A program made the position numbers and the translations under genes. From positions 496,001 to 560,000 of the forward strand of contig NZ_JAHWUS010000002.1 in NCBI RefSeq assembly GCF_019455445.1: a DNA stretch of 64,000 bases, written 5' to 3'. The notes below the pieces were generated by a model. It was not told the origin of the DNA, did no database searches, and saw only the letters and a program-made list of their open reading frames with translations. The stretch's first letter is position 1, and every line of letters starts with the position of its first letter. Origin of the DNA: Pseudaquidulcibacter saccharophilus (lineage in GTDB: Bacteria; Pseudomonadota; Alphaproteobacteria; Caulobacterales; Aquidulcibacteraceae). Shown here piece by piece: positions 9,919-19,854 of this stretch.

Positions 9919-11985
9919 TTATCCTTTCTTCAACAATACCAATGCGCCAAAGGCAACAAGGGCGATAAGCATAATAAAGGCATAGTGATAAACGTAACCC
10001 GACTGAACTTTTACAGATTTTTTAGAAATTATATTAGTATCGCTAGCAATACCGTTAATAATTCCATCGATTAATTTCTGATCCCCAACTTTCCAGAAGA
10101 AATCGCCTAGTGCGCGCGCGCCTTTAACAAAAACAGCATCATAAAGTTCATCAAAATACCATTTATTGTAAAGGAATGCATGAATAGGACCAGTTGCTTT
10201 GGCAATCTTTTCGCCAAGTCCTTTATTCCACAGGTAAACTATCATAGCACCCAAAAGCCCTAGAAGGGTAACCGTTAAAGGCATAAATTTAACCCATTCA
10301 GGTACATTATGGCGAGCATGAAGAATATGATTTTCTGGTGATACGTAAATAGCATGCCCCCAAAAATCATGTGCACCTTCACCTACAAAAGCGTCATTAA
10401 AAATGAAGCCGGCAAAAATCGCACCAAACGCAAGAATAAATAGCGGAACCAACATTACCAATGGGCTTTCATGTGCCGGTGCTACACCATCTTCTTGATG
10501 AGCATCATGGTGTCCCTCAACATGCGCTGCATGAACCGCGTGTGCATGTGCATCATCATCGTGATGTCCGCCATGTGCATCACCACGGAAAGTCCCAGTG
10601 AAAGTCATAAACGCCAAGCGCCATGAATAGAAACTAGTCAAGAATGCAGCAAGAATCCCCATCCAAAATGCAAAGGTTGCAAATGGAAGGCCTTCTGATG
10701 ACGCAGCGAACGCAGATTCAATAATTGCATCTTTTGAGAAGAAACCGGCGAAGCCAAAATTAGTTCCAGGAATACCAACACCGGTAATTGCCAATGTACC
10801 AATCAACATAATAGCATATGTAATTTTCATTGGCTTCCAAACGCCACCCATTTTGCGCATATCTTGTTCATGATGTAGGCCATGAATAACAGAACCGGCA
10901 CCAAGGAAAAGCATTGCTTTAAAGAATGCGTGTGTGAAAAGGTGGAACATTGCCGCCTGATAAACACCGATACCAGCCGCAAAGAACATATAGCCAAGCT
11001 GAGAACAGGTTGAATATGCAATCACGCGCTTAATATCGTTTTGCGCTATACCAATAGTCGCAGCAAAGATTGCGGTGATTGCACCAATAAGAGTAACAAC
11101 ACCAGATGCAAAAGGCGCAACCTGAAAAATCGGTGAGCAAAGTGTAACCAATACAACACCCGCAGTAACCATTGTCGCAGCGTGAATAAGTGCAGAAACC
11201 GGAGTTGGACCTTCCATCGCATCAGGAAGCCAAGTGTGAAGCAAGAACTGTGCTGATTTACCCATTGCACCAATAAATAATAATAGTGCAATTACTTCCA
11301 TCGCAGGAAGTTGTAATTTGCCCCATCCCATAGTGTCATGAATATGGTGTGGAATTGCATGGAAAACATCTTTGAATTCAATTGTACCGAATACAAAATA
11401 AACCGACATAATCCCAAGAACGAAGCCAAAGTCACCAACACGGTTTACAACAAACGCCTTAATTTGCGCATCGTTAGCAGATCTTTTCAAGAAATAGAAA
11501 CCGATTAGCAAATATGAAGCAAGACCAACGCCCTCCCAACCAAAGAATAGTTGCATAAAGTCAGCCGCTGTAACCAATGACAACATCGCAAAAGTAAATA
11601 GCGACAAATATGCAAAGAAACGAGGCTTGAATGGGTCATCGGACATATAGCCCCATGAATATAAGTGAACCATCGACGAAACAGATGTAACAACAGCCAT
11701 CATGACAACTGAAATTGCATCAAGACGAATTGACCATGTTGAAGTGAAGCCAGCAACATCAATCCATTTAAAAATGCGAATTGGTTCATCTGGAAGCACA
11801 AGGCTTTTATCCCAATATCCAATAAAAATTGTAATTGCACTTGCCGCAGCAACCATCAATAATCCGGTTGTAACCGTCATTGATACCTTGGCAGGTAATA
11901 CACGACCAAAAAGACCCGCAATAATAGCACCAATAACTGGGGCGAAAACAACTATGAGGGCGAGAGTTTCTACTGTCACGTTCAT
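9919..11985 (-). CDS. nuoL: NADH-quinone oxidoreductase subunit L
   Basis: Distal antiporter-like subunit of complex I with the long lateral amphipathic helix. 688 aa, about 16 membrane segments. N-terminal Proton_antipo_N ([20 protein letters not shown]), the core with [17 protein letters not shown] and [20 protein letters not shown], and the C-terminal extension are present. A conspicuous His/Asp-rich loop covers about residues 467-500 (including [14 protein letters not shown] and [10 protein letters not shown]), between late membrane helices. Such loops occur in several alphaproteobacterial NuoL proteins, but this one is dense. The start overlaps the nuoK stop by one base. Confidence 0.97.
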   Translation of the reverse strand: MNVTVETLALIVVFAPVIGAIIAGLFGRVLPAKVSMTVTTGLLMVAAASAITIFIGYWDKSLVLPDEPIRIFKWIDVAGFTSTWSIRLDAISVVMMAVVTSVSSMVHLYSWGYMSDDPFKPRFFAYLSLFTFAMLSLVTAADFMQLFFGWEGVGLASYLLIGFYFLKRSANDAQIKAFVVNRVGDFGFVLGIMSVYFVFGTIEFKDVFHAIPHHIHDTMGWGKLQLPAMEVIALLLFIGAMGKSAQFLLHTWLPDAMEGPTPVSALIHAATMVTAGVVLVTLCSPIFQVAPFASGVVTLIGAITAIFAATIGIAQNDIKRVIAYSTCSQLGYMFFAAGIGVYQAAMFHLFTHAFFKAMLFLGAGSVIHGLHHEQDMRKMGGVWKPMKITYAIMLIGTLAITGVGIPGTNFGFAGFFSKDAIIESAFAASSEGLPFATFAFWMGILAAFLTSFYSWRLAFMTFTGTFRGDAHGGHHDDDAHAHAVHAAHVEGHHDAHQEDGVAPAHESPLVMLVPLFILAFGAIFAGFIFNDAFVGEGAHDFWGHAIYVSPENHILHARHNVPEWVKFMPLTVTLLGLLGAMIVYLWNKGLGEKIAKATGPIHAFLYNKWYFDELYDAVFVKGARALGDFFWKVGDQKLIDGIINGIASDTNIISKKSVKVQSGYVYHYAFIMLIALVAFGALVLLKKG

Positions 11986-12296
11986 TAGCCCTTCAATACA
12001 TTCAAATCATCAACTGCAATTGTTCCACGATTTCGGAAGTAAACCACCAATATCGCAAGCACTACCGCTGCCTCAGCAGCAGCAACAGTCAAAACAAACA
12101 TTGCGAAAATTTGACCAACTAGGTCGCCTAAGAAAACCGAAAACGCAACAAAATTTACGTTAACCGCTAACAATATCATCTCAACCGACATAAGGATAAC
12201 GATAATATTCTTACGGTTTACAAAGATGCCAAAAACACCAATTGTGAATAATGCCGCAGCAAAAGCAAGATAATGGGTAAGACCTATTTCCATCAT
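11985..12296 (-). CDS. nuoK: NADH-quinone oxidoreductase subunit K
   Basis: Small three-helix membrane subunit (MrpC-like) of complex I, 103 aa, the usual 100-105. Helix 2 carries [22 protein letters not shown] with the conserved membrane Glu; helix 3 contains [22 protein letters not shown] with the second conserved Glu. The ATG at 12296 overlaps the nuoJ stop as ATGA, and the next codon is also ATG. It is sandwiched between nuoJ and nuoL with overlaps on both sides. Confidence 0.97.
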   Translation of the reverse strand: MMEIGLTHYLAFAAALFTIGVFGIFVNRKNIIVILMSVEMILLAVNVNFVAFSVFLGDLVGQIFAMFVLTVAAAEAAVVLAILVVYFRNRGTIAVDDLNVLKG

Positions 12297-12910
12297 AGTG
12301 AAACCCCTTCCCCGATTTTTGGTTTAGTATTTTCAACGCCGGTTTTGCGTGTACGCGCAACCTGTTTTCCAACATTTTGTCTTTTAACATAAGGTTTGTG
12401 GCGAAGAGTAAGGACAATAGCGCCAATCATTGCAACAAAGAGAACCATACCAGCAAGCTGGAAGAACAAAATATAATCTGTATAGAGGATACGACCAATT
12501 GCTTGGGTATTATTTGCAACATCAAGTGCCGGGGTTGGGCTCGCAAGAACATGTGGATCTACTTTTGCTTCAACAACAGCTGATGCAACAAGCACAAACA
12601 TTGCAAAAAGAACCAATGCAACCAATGCACCAAACGGCGCATAACGCATGAAGCCCTGTTTTAATTCCACAAAGTCAATATCAAGCATCATGACTACGAA
12701 CAAGAACAGAACCGCAACCGCACCAACGTAAACCACAATTAGCAACATTGCGAGATATTCCGCACCCGCCAGAACAAACAATCCTGAAGTTGTAACAAAT
12801 ATCGTAATCAGGAACATTACAGAGTGAACAGGGTTTTTTGCCGATACGACCATAATCGCCGATATAAGCGCAACCGCTGCTAAAATGTAAAATGCCGCAA
12901 TCTGTAGCAC
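12293..12910 (-). CDS. nuoJ: NADH-quinone oxidoreductase subunit J
   Basis: Membrane subunit of complex I, 205 aa, five predicted helices (residues about 4-22, 29-48, 54-75, 95-115, 145-168). Helix 3 has the conserved pi-bulge region [21 protein letters not shown] that couples quinone chemistry to pumping. The hydrophilic C-terminal tail after residue 170 ([20 protein letters not shown]) is typical of alphaproteobacteria. It starts 48 bp after nuoI, one of the larger internal gaps of the operon. Confidence 0.96.
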   Translation of the reverse strand: MLQIAAFYILAAVALISAIMVVSAKNPVHSVMFLITIFVTTSGLFVLAGAEYLAMLLIVVYVGAVAVLFLFVVMMLDIDFVELKQGFMRYAPFGALVALVLFAMFVLVASAVVEAKVDPHVLASPTPALDVANNTQAIGRILYTDYILFFQLAGMVLFVAMIGAIVLTLRHKPYVKRQNVGKQVARTRKTGVENTKPKIGEGVSL

Positions 12911-12958
12911 TTTAACGCCCTTCCCTAATTTGCCCCATAATTAAATGGGGGCAATAAA

Positions 12959-13444
12959 TCACCTATAAGGTGCATCCAATTCAATGTTTTTGGCAATTTC
13001 ACGTTCCCATCTATCACCATTAGATAGCAAACGATCTTTGTCATAAAATAGTTCTTCACGTGTCTCAGTCGCAAACTCAAAATTTGGACCTTCAACAATT
13101 GCATCAACAGGACAAGCCTCTTGGCAGAAGCCACAGTAAATACATTTTGTCATGTCAATATCATAACGTGTTGTACGACGAGACCCATCATCACGTGGCT
13201 CTGCCTCAATTGTAATAGCTTGAGCTGGGCAAATCGCTTCACACAATTTACATGCAATACAACGCTCTTCGCCGTTTGGATAACGACGCAAAGCATGTTC
13301 ACCACGAAACCGTGGGCTTAAAGGACCTTTTTCAAAAGGATAGTTCACAGTCGGTTTGCGACGGAAATAAACCTTCATCGCCAGCACAAATGCGCCGAGG
13401 AAATCGGTCATCGCAGCGCCTTTAATGGCTTGCATAATACCCAT
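12959..13444 (-). CDS. nuoI: NADH-quinone oxidoreductase subunit I
   Basis: Carries clusters N6a and N6b in the hydrophilic-arm connection of complex I. 161 aa. Two ferredoxin-like 4Fe-4S motifs are clear: [12 protein letters not shown] and [12 protein letters not shown], each with a fourth cysteine before Pro as expected. The N-terminal amphipathic helix ([26 protein letters not shown]) and [18 protein letters not shown] are canonical. The start ATG shares one base with the nuoH stop (TAATG). An in-frame ATG at codon 12 (AMTDFLGAF) is an alternative start. Confidence 0.97.
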   Translation of the reverse strand: MGIMQAIKGAAMTDFLGAFVLAMKVYFRRKPTVNYPFEKGPLSPRFRGEHALRRYPNGEERCIACKLCEAICPAQAITIEAEPRDDGSRRTTRYDIDMTKCIYCGFCQEACPVDAIVEGPNFEFATETREELFYDKDRLLSNGDRWEREIAKNIELDAPYR

Positions 13445-14532
13445 TACGCATTACCTCCGAAAAATGCGACATACGCCCCAACAATCGCCACACATACCAA
13501 AGTAGTTGGCAAGAAAATTTTCCAACCAATACGCATCAATTGGTCATAACGATAACGTGGAACAATTGCCTTTACCATTGCAAACATAAAGAACATCGCC
13601 CAAATTTTCACATAAAGTACCAAGAAACCTAGGAATGGATTTGTTACTTCACCCCATGGCAAGTTCCAACCACCTAGGAACAGGATTGAAATCATTGCAC
13701 ACATAAATACGATATTTACATATTCACCCATCATAAATAGCAAATAGAGTGTCGCTGAATATTCAACTTGATAACCGGCAACCAATTCTGATTCAGCTTC
13801 TGGCAAATCGAATGGAGGGCGATTTGTTTCGGCAAGCGCAGAAATGAAGAACACAACTGACATCGCAAACAAAATCAAGCCAACAACAAATGCCATGCCC
13901 ATTTTAGCAGGGCTTCCACCATGCATTAAGGCACCAATAAATGCAAAAGCATTCCAGTCCCAAATACCGGCTTTTTGATGGTTCACAATATCGGTTAAGT
14001 TCAACGAACCAACCACAAGCAATACGCAAACAATTACAAAACCAATTGAAACTTCGTACGAAACCATCTGCGCAGCAGATCTAAGCGCGCCCAGGAACGG
14101 ATATTTTGAGTTTGAAGCCCAACCACCCATGATGATACCGTAAACCCCTAAAGATGAAACCGCTAGAATATATAAAATCCCAACGTTCATATCAGAAAGA
14201 ACCCAACCAGGCGCAACAGGAAGAACCGCCCAAGTTAAGAAAGAAGTTACAACAGTAATAATAGGCGCAATTACAAAAATTGTTTTATTTGCACCAGATG
14301 GAACAACAATTTCTTTTAGAACAAATTTAATAAAGTCGGCAAAAGATTGTAAAATACCAACCGGACCAACCATATTTGGCCCTTTACGCATCTGAACAGC
14401 AGCCCAGACTTTACGGTCAAACCATAGAATGAACGCAACAGTTAACAGAACCACCACCATATAGACAAGTGAAAGCCCGATACCTGCGAGGCTTCCCCAT
14501 AATGGTCCTAATGCATCAATAAGAGCCTTCAT
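13444..14532 (-). CDS. nuoH: NADH-quinone oxidoreductase subunit H
   Basis: Membrane subunit that forms part of the quinone chamber at the junction of the two arms of complex I. 362 aa, eight predicted helices. The family signature region [20 protein letters not shown] and the acidic loop [20 protein letters not shown] are intact, as is [20 protein letters not shown] near the C-terminus. It follows nuoG after 3 bp and ends inside the nuoI start codon. Confidence 0.97.
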   Translation of the reverse strand: MKALIDALGPLWGSLAGIGLSLVYMVVVLLTVAFILWFDRKVWAAVQMRKGPNMVGPVGILQSFADFIKFVLKEIVVPSGANKTIFVIAPIITVVTSFLTWAVLPVAPGWVLSDMNVGILYILAVSSLGVYGIIMGGWASNSKYPFLGALRSAAQMVSYEVSIGFVIVCVLLVVGSLNLTDIVNHQKAGIWDWNAFAFIGALMHGGSPAKMGMAFVVGLILFAMSVVFFISALAETNRPPFDLPEAESELVAGYQVEYSATLYLLFMMGEYVNIVFMCAMISILFLGGWNLPWGEVTNPFLGFLVLYVKIWAMFFMFAMVKAIVPRYRYDQLMRIGWKIFLPTTLVCVAIVGAYVAFFGGNA

Positions 14533-14535
14533 ACC

Positions 14536-16617
14536 CTACTCCGCCGCAACTTTATTTGCGCCCACACCACGACGTTCAGCAGAACATTTTGCCAAAGTTT
14601 GTGATGCACGTGCGATTGGATTGGTCAGGAAATAATCCTGAATTACATTAGAGAATTTATATTTATCGGCAACGCCATCGTTACCAACAAATCGTAAATC
14701 AAAATCTATTGCCGGTGCAATTTCACCTTCCGCAACATTAAGCGCAGGAACATCAGATTTCAACTTAGCACGTAATTCTTCAAGAGTATCATATGGCAAT
14801 GGCTTACCAATAACTTGTGACACTGCGCGCATAATTGCCCACTCTTCTTTTGCATCACCTTTAGGCGCAACAGCCATACGGCCCAATTGAACGCGACCTT
14901 CAAGGTTTACATAAGTGCCATTTTTCTCAGTATAAGCAGGCGCCGGCAAGACAAGATCTGCACGGTGCGCACCATTATCACCATGTGAACCGATATAAAT
15001 AACAAAAGTGCCCTCTGGAACAACAACTTCATCTGCGCCCAAAAGTACAATTGTATCAAGCTTTGAACCAAGCATTTGATACGTGGTCAAACCGCCATCT
15101 TTCGGCAGGAACCCAATATCCATTGCACCAACACGTGAAGCCGCGGTATGGAGCACATTCCAGCCATTCCAGCCATCTTTAACAATCTTTGCTTTGGCAC
15201 CCGCCTCGGCAGCAAGTTTTGCAACCTTATCGCCATCGGCACGGGTTAAAGCAGAAGAACCGATGATAATCATTGGCTTTTCAGCATTGCTAAGAATTTT
15301 TGCAAACTCACCCTTACCTTTAGCAAGCTCTTCAAGAGCTTTAACATCATCACCAAGATGTGCATGAGGATAAGTCAGGTCAAAATCTTCGCCAATAAGA
15401 GCAATGTTTTGAAGTTTACCAGCAAGATACGCTTTGCGAATGCGGGCATTAAGGACCGGTGCATCATAACGCGGATTTGCGCCCACAATCAAAATCACAT
15501 CAGCTTCTTCAATGCCATTAACAGTCGAATTGAATAAATATCCGCCACGACCAGCACTATCATCAAGTAATGCACCATCCTGACGGCAATCAAGGTTTTT
15601 AATGCCAAGCGATTTGGCAAGATCCAAAGAAGCCTTAAGACCTTCAACTTCGTTTAAATCGCCTGAAATAAATCCAACTTTTTCAGGTTTTCCAGAAAGC
15701 TGTTTTGCAAAAATTTCAATAGCCTCAGCCCAAGAAACCGGAACAAGTTTACCCTCTTTACGAGCATATGGTTTATCAAGACGTTGACGACGAAGACCAT
15801 CACAAGCATGACGACCTTTATCAGACAGCCATTCTTCGTTTACGTCATCATTAACTCTTGGCTCAACACGAAGAACATCTGCACCACGTGTATCAATACG
15901 AATGTTTGAGCCTAATGCATCCATAACATCGATTGATTCTGTTTTCTTCAATTCCCAAGGGCGGGCATTGAAAGCATATGGACGCGAGGTCAACGCACCA
16001 ACTGGGCATAAATCAACAACGTTGCCAGATAATTCTGAAGAAAGGGCTTTGTTCAAATATGTTGTAATTTCCATATCGCCACCGCGACCAGTTGCCCCCA
16101 ATTCAGGAACACCAGCAACCTCGGTAACAAAACGAACGCAACGCGTGCATTGAATACAACGGGTCATCACTGTCTTGATAAGTGGCCCCATGTTTTTTTC
16201 TTCAACAGCACGCTTTGATTCACAGAAGCGGCTTTCAGCGCTGCCATAAACTACTGCTTGATCTTGCAAATCACACTCACCACCTTGGTCACAAATCGGG
16301 CAATCAAGCGGGTGATTAATAAGTAAAAATTCCATTACGCCTTGACGTGCTTTTTTAACACGCGGCGAATTTGTAAACACTTCAGGAGGTTCGCCATTTG
16401 GACCAGGACGCTGATCCTTTACAGCCTGTGAACATGACGCAACCTCTTTAGGTGCGCCCTTTACTTCAACAAGGCACATGCGGCAGTTACCAGCGACTGA
16501 AAGCCTCTCATGGTAACAGAAACGCGGAATTTGCGCGCCCGCAGCTTCGCAAGCCTGAAGCAGTGTATATTCGCCTGGAACATCAAGTTCTTGTCCATCG
16601 ACGATGATTTTTGCCAT
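14536..16617 (-). CDS. nuoG: NADH-quinone oxidoreductase subunit G
   Basis: Large Fe-S subunit of the NADH dehydrogenase module. From the chosen ATG it is 693 aa. Domains in order: 2Fe-2S ferredoxin (FCYHERLSVAGNCRMCLVEV), His-ligated 4Fe-4S region (HPLDCPICDQGGECDLQD), 4Fe-4S CIQCTRCVRF with a later VVDLCPVGAL, then a molybdopterin-oxidoreductase-like domain that binds no cofactor in this family. The reading frame opens GTG ATG ATG GCA; I chose the third codon because GGGG lies 7 nt upstream and it gives MAKIIVDGQELDVP. The gene is separated from nuoF by a terminator, a GFA-family gene and about 360 bp, so it must have its own promoter or be reached by read-through. Confidence 0.96.
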   Translation of the reverse strand: MAKIIVDGQELDVPGEYTLLQACEAAGAQIPRFCYHERLSVAGNCRMCLVEVKGAPKEVASCSQAVKDQRPGPNGEPPEVFTNSPRVKKARQGVMEFLLINHPLDCPICDQGGECDLQDQAVVYGSAESRFCESKRAVEEKNMGPLIKTVMTRCIQCTRCVRFVTEVAGVPELGATGRGGDMEITTYLNKALSSELSGNVVDLCPVGALTSRPYAFNARPWELKKTESIDVMDALGSNIRIDTRGADVLRVEPRVNDDVNEEWLSDKGRHACDGLRRQRLDKPYARKEGKLVPVSWAEAIEIFAKQLSGKPEKVGFISGDLNEVEGLKASLDLAKSLGIKNLDCRQDGALLDDSAGRGGYLFNSTVNGIEEADVILIVGANPRYDAPVLNARIRKAYLAGKLQNIALIGEDFDLTYPHAHLGDDVKALEELAKGKGEFAKILSNAEKPMIIIGSSALTRADGDKVAKLAAEAGAKAKIVKDGWNGWNVLHTAASRVGAMDIGFLPKDGGLTTYQMLGSKLDTIVLLGADEVVVPEGTFVIYIGSHGDNGAHRADLVLPAPAYTEKNGTYVNLEGRVQLGRMAVAPKGDAKEEWAIMRAVSQVIGKPLPYDTLEELRAKLKSDVPALNVAEGEIAPAIDFDLRFVGNDGVADKYKFSNVIQDYFLTNPIARASQTLAKCSAERRGVGANKVAAE

Positions 16618-16632
16618 CATCACGCCCCATAA

Positions 16633-16812
16633 TTATTTTACCAAAATCATTTTTTGCTTAGCATAATACCAGACAAAAACAACAATGGTGTTCAACATTA
16701 CAAACAGCCAAAATGGAATTAAATGGTTTTTAGCATTAAGACTATACTGCCGGATAAATATGCCAAATGGATTACAGAACGTCTTTCTATTCCCCGAATG
16801 GCACCTAAATAA
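16633..16812 (-). pseudogene. Open frame without start, possible remnant of a small membrane protein
   Basis: This fills part of the 363-base gap between nuoG and the GFA-family gene. The minus strand holds about 59 open codons with no ATG, GTG or TTG at the beginning. The C-terminal half reads like a single membrane helix with a basic end: IPFWLFVMLNTIVVFVWYYA then KQKMILVK. The first ATG, at 16698, would leave only 21 residues. This could be the decayed 3' end of a small membrane-protein gene, a chance frame, or the leader of nuoG. The rest of the gap (16813-16980) shows no gene; a promoter for nuoG is expected here but I cannot point to a convincing one. Confidence 0.3.
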
Positions 16813-16980
16813 TTATCCGGTCATTTCGTCCCAGCCAGCCTAATATTAGTTTAACCTAATAAAAAAGCCCATTTTCCCAGTGGCGAATAACCAATTTTGC
16901 CGCATCTGCTAAGCCGAAATTGACAAAGTTACAAGCCCTATAACAGCAAAATTTAGCTAAAAGTTAGCTTTGTAACTGAA

Positions 16981-17427
16981 CTAATCTTCATCTGCCCTTT
17001 GATATGATATGATTTGGTTTAAGAATGGTGCATCTTCCATGTCATCCAAAGTATCACGATTGGGCAAATTATGTAGATTATCAACATAAATTATCTTTGA
17101 TTCTGTTCCAAATTGGATGACTGGAACAACCTCATTTGGCTTGTCAAAAGCCCCAATCGCAATTGCGATTCCATCGGGTGCTTCATAGGTTAAAGGAGTG
17201 CCACAACTATCGCAAAAACCACGCTTTACCAAGTTAGAAGATTGAAAATATTTAGGTTTTTCTTTTGGATAGTTTAGTGATTCTTGTGTTACTGAAACCA
17301 ATGGCGCATAAAAATTCCCAAAAGCTTTTTGGCACATTCGGCAATGGCAAATTGATGCCTTACCCAAGTCACCATTAATTTCAAAAACTACTGCCCCACA
17401 TTGGCAACCACCTTTATATTTTGGCAT
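16981..17427 (-). CDS. GFA-family zinc protein (glutathione-dependent formaldehyde-activating enzyme-like)
   Basis: 148 aa, a whole GFA/CENP-V domain. The cysteine ligands are visible: C8 and C10 (GGCQCG), C27, C29 and C32 (CHCRMC), and C72 and C75 (CDSCG), matching the two zinc sites of this fold. Members have been linked to S-hydroxymethylglutathione formation, but most GFA proteins have no proven reaction, so I do not assign a substrate. It stands inside the nuo cluster between nuoF and nuoG, behind a hairpin terminator and ahead of a 363-base gap. This looks like an insertion into an otherwise conserved operon. Confidence 0.88.
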   Translation of the reverse strand: MPKYKGGCQCGAVVFEINGDLGKASICHCRMCQKAFGNFYAPLVSVTQESLNYPKEKPKYFQSSNLVKRGFCDSCGTPLTYEAPDGIAIAIGAFDKPNEVVPVIQFGTESKIIYVDNLHNLPNRDTLDDMEDAPFLNQIISYQRADED

Positions 17428-17440
17428 TTGGTTTTCCTAA

Positions 17441-17470
17441 AATAAAAGCCCAAGATTTAATCTTGGGCTT
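17441..17470 (-). terminator. Hairpin terminator after nuoF
   Basis: AAGCCCAAGATT (17446-17457) and AATCTTGGGCTT (17459-17470) are perfect reverse complements. In RNA this is a stem of about ten pairs with a short loop. On the minus strand the stem is followed by TTTTATTTT. It lies 26 bp past the nuoF stop and just before the GFA gene, so it should stop or attenuate transcription coming from nuoA-F. Confidence 0.82.
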
Positions 17471-17495
17471 AATATTATTTTTTGTCAAAAAACAT

Positions 17496-18809
17496 TTATT
17501 CAGCAGCAATTTTTGCGCCTTGAATTAATCCCTTCGAAGCACGGTATTTGTTGATTTTATCCTCAATTTCGTGGCGGAAGTGCATAATCAAACCTTGTAT
17601 AGGCCATGCAGCGGCATCACCTAATGCACAGATTGTTTTACCTTCAACTTGTTGCGAAACCTCAAGCAATAAATCAATCTCACGAATTTCTGCTTCACCG
17701 CGAGCCATACGCTCCATAACTCGCCACATCCAGCCAGTACCTTCACGGCATGGTGTACATTGACCGCAAGATTCGTGCTTATAAAAATATGAAAGGCGGG
17801 CAATTGCAGCAACCAAATCTGTTGATTTGTCCATAACGATAACCGCAGCAGTACCAAGACCAGACTTTAGAGCAGATAAAGAATCAAAGTCCATCAACAC
17901 GGTTTCAGCCATTTCAGCAGTAATCATACGAACTGATGAGCCACCAGGAATAACCGCTTTCAAATTACCCCAACCGCCACGGATGCCGCCGCAATGATCT
18001 TCAACAAGCTGTTTAAACGGAATAGACATTGCTTCTTCAACGTTACAAGGCTTGTTAACATGCCCTGAAATCGAGAATACTTTTGTTCCGGTATTATTTG
18101 GGCGACCAATTCCTGCAAACCATGCAGCACCACGACGAAGAATTGTCGGCATAACCGCAATTGATTCCACGTTATTAACTGTGGTTGGGCAACCATAAAG
18201 ACCAGCATTCGCAGGGAATGGAGGCTTAAGACGAGGTTGACCTTTTTTACCCTCTAAAGATTCGATTTGTGCAGTTTCTTCACCGCAAATATAAGCACCA
18301 GCACCGTGTGAAACAAATAAATCAAAGTCCCAACCGTGAATGTTATTCTTGCCGATTAGTTTTGCTTCATATGCTTGTTTGATTGCCGCTTCTAAAATTT
18401 CGCGCTCATAAACATATTCACCACGAATATATATATATGCAGTGTGTGCCTGCATAGCGAATGACGCAACCAATGCACCTTCGATTAAAAGATGTGGATC
18501 ATGGCGCATAATTTCGCGGTCTTTGCAGGTACCAGGTTCAGACTCATCGGCATTAATCAATAGATAATGCGGTCTATCTTTTACCTCTTTAGGCATGAAC
18601 GACCATTTCAACGCGGTTGGAAAACCAGCACCGCCACGACCACGAAGACCAGACGCTTTACCTTCAGTAATAATCCAATCACGACCTGCTGAAAGAATAT
18701 CTTTTGTGCCATTCCACGCACCGCGCTTCATCGCCCCTTCAAGACCCCAATCTTGAAGACCATAAAGGTTTAGAAAAATCCGATCTTTATCTTCTAAGAT
18801 ACCGACCAT
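17496..18809 (-). CDS. nuoF: NADH-quinone oxidoreductase subunit F
   Basis: NADH-binding flavoprotein of complex I, holding FMN and cluster N3. 437 aa. The FMN/NADH site [16 protein letters not shown], the Gly-rich [16 protein letters not shown] stretch and the 4Fe-4S motif [13 protein letters not shown] are all present, with the last cysteine ligand in [13 protein letters not shown]. The SLBB-like segment (residues about 250-330) is normal. The ATG at 18809 is preceded by AAAGGAAC. It follows nuoE after 45 bp and ends just before a strong terminator hairpin. Confidence 0.97.
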   Translation of the reverse strand: MVGILEDKDRIFLNLYGLQDWGLEGAMKRGAWNGTKDILSAGRDWIITEGKASGLRGRGGAGFPTALKWSFMPKEVKDRPHYLLINADESEPGTCKDREIMRHDPHLLIEGALVASFAMQAHTAYIYIRGEYVYEREILEAAIKQAYEAKLIGKNNIHGWDFDLFVSHGAGAYICGEETAQIESLEGKKGQPRLKPPFPANAGLYGCPTTVNNVESIAVMPTILRRGAAWFAGIGRPNNTGTKVFSISGHVNKPCNVEEAMSIPFKQLVEDHCGGIRGGWGNLKAVIPGGSSVRMITAEMAETVLMDFDSLSALKSGLGTAAVIVMDKSTDLVAAIARLSYFYKHESCGQCTPCREGTGWMWRVMERMARGEAEIREIDLLLEVSQQVEGKTICALGDAAAWPIQGLIMHFRHEIEDKINKYRASKGLIQGAKIAAE

Positions 18810-18854
18810 TGTTTAGTTCCTTTAATTTCAATGCGTTAAGCAAATATTTTAATA

Positions 18855-19514
18855 TTATGCCTTCTCAGGAAGGTTTGGAATTTTAATTGGTTTTGCCAAT
18901 GAACCATCATAAAGAGACGGGTCTTGCAAAGTTGTAGGACCACCTTCTGGTGCTGACTTTTGACGACCGATAGCAGATCCAGGTTTAACCTCTTTACCTG
19001 CAAGCAAGTCATCAATAATTTTGCTAAATGATTCTGCATCCAAATCTTCATGGTAATAATCATGAATGGCAACAACCGGAGCATTGGCACAAGATCCAAG
19101 ACATTCCATCTCTTCCCATGACAAAAGCCCATCTTTGGTAACATGATGATGCTCACCAATACGGTTTTTGCAAACTTTGATTAACTCACCAGAGCCACGA
19201 AGCATACAAGGTGTCGTGCCGCAAACTTGCAGGTGGTGTTTACCAACCGGCGCCAAATGGAACATTGTATAAAAGGTTGCAACCTCTAAAACACGAATGT
19301 ACGGCATTCCAAGTTCTTGTCCAATCGCTTCTAATGCAGGACGAGAAACCCAACCTTCTTGCTTCTGAGCAAGCCAAAGAAATGGAATAACAGCAGAACG
19401 CTGTCTGCCTTCAGGATATTTACTCAACCAAAATTCGCATTTTACGCGGCTTTCTTTTGACCATTCAAAAGATGTTGGCTGAACTTCATCCGGTGCTAAA
19501 CGACGTGTGGACAT
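18855..19514 (-). CDS. nuoE: NADH-quinone oxidoreductase subunit E
   Basis: Thioredoxin-fold 2Fe-2S subunit (cluster N1a) of the NADH module, 219 aa. Ligand motifs CGTTPCMLRGS and CLGSCANAPV are present with the expected spacing. Residues about 175-219 form a Pro-rich tail (GGPTTLQDPSLYDGSLAKP) seen in alphaproteobacterial homologues. The frame starts GTG ATG; I use the ATG at 19514. It lies 7 bp after the NTF2-like gene, so that gene is embedded in the operon. Confidence 0.96.
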   Translation of the reverse strand: MSTRRLAPDEVQPTSFEWSKESRVKCEFWLSKYPEGRQRSAVIPFLWLAQKQEGWVSRPALEAIGQELGMPYIRVLEVATFYTMFHLAPVGKHHLQVCGTTPCMLRGSGELIKVCKNRIGEHHHVTKDGLLSWEEMECLGSCANAPVVAIHDYYHEDLDAESFSKIIDDLLAGKEVKPGSAIGRQKSAPEGGPTTLQDPSLYDGSLAKPIKIPNLPEKA

Positions 19515-19521
19515 CACATAC

Positions 19522-19854
19522 TCACTTAATAAAATCTACGTTTTTAATTTTGCCATTTTCAATAGTGTAAACAGCAACAACTTCAAAAGGCTCGGCAGTT
19601 GGTGAACGCATCACTTTTTCGTGATCCAACACTTTATTACCCAAAACCATGCGTCCCAATAACTCAACTTTGTTTTCAGGGAATTGTGCAAAAACACCGG
19701 CCATTCTTTCACGATAATTTGCCAAATTCTGAAGGTTAGGTTCTTCGCGCAAATTGGCGATTGTCATATCCTCAGCAAAAAAGCTCAGATGTTTATCTAA
19801 ATCCTGAATATTATATGCGTCTAGCTGGCCTTGAGCAATTTCTTCATTTGTCAT
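19522..19854 (-). CDS. NTF2/SnoaL-like small protein inside the nuo operon
   Basis: 110 aa, the size of a single nuclear-transport-factor-2-like cone fold. The N-terminal helix with AQGQLDAYNIQDLDKHLSFF and the segment AEDMTIANL match the 'multi-purpose cone' proteins that include SnoaL cyclases and steroid isomerases; the C-terminus ends in a strand pair (AVYTIENGKIKNVDFIK). No catalytic set can be read. The start overlaps the nuoD stop by one base (TAATG type) and it ends 7 bp before nuoE, so it is co-translated with complex I subunits. A role as an assembly or accessory factor is only an inference from position. Confidence 0.82.
   Translation of the reverse strand: MTNEEIAQGQLDAYNIQDLDKHLSFFAEDMTIANLREEPNLQNLANYRERMAGVFAQFPENKVELLGRMVLGNKVLDHEKVMRSPTAEPFEVVAVYTIENGKIKNVDFIK

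Noticed and set aside
12925-13134. Minus-strand 69-codon frame overlapping nuoI
   Set aside because: It lies in another frame inside nuoI, whose cysteine motifs and operon overlaps are clear.
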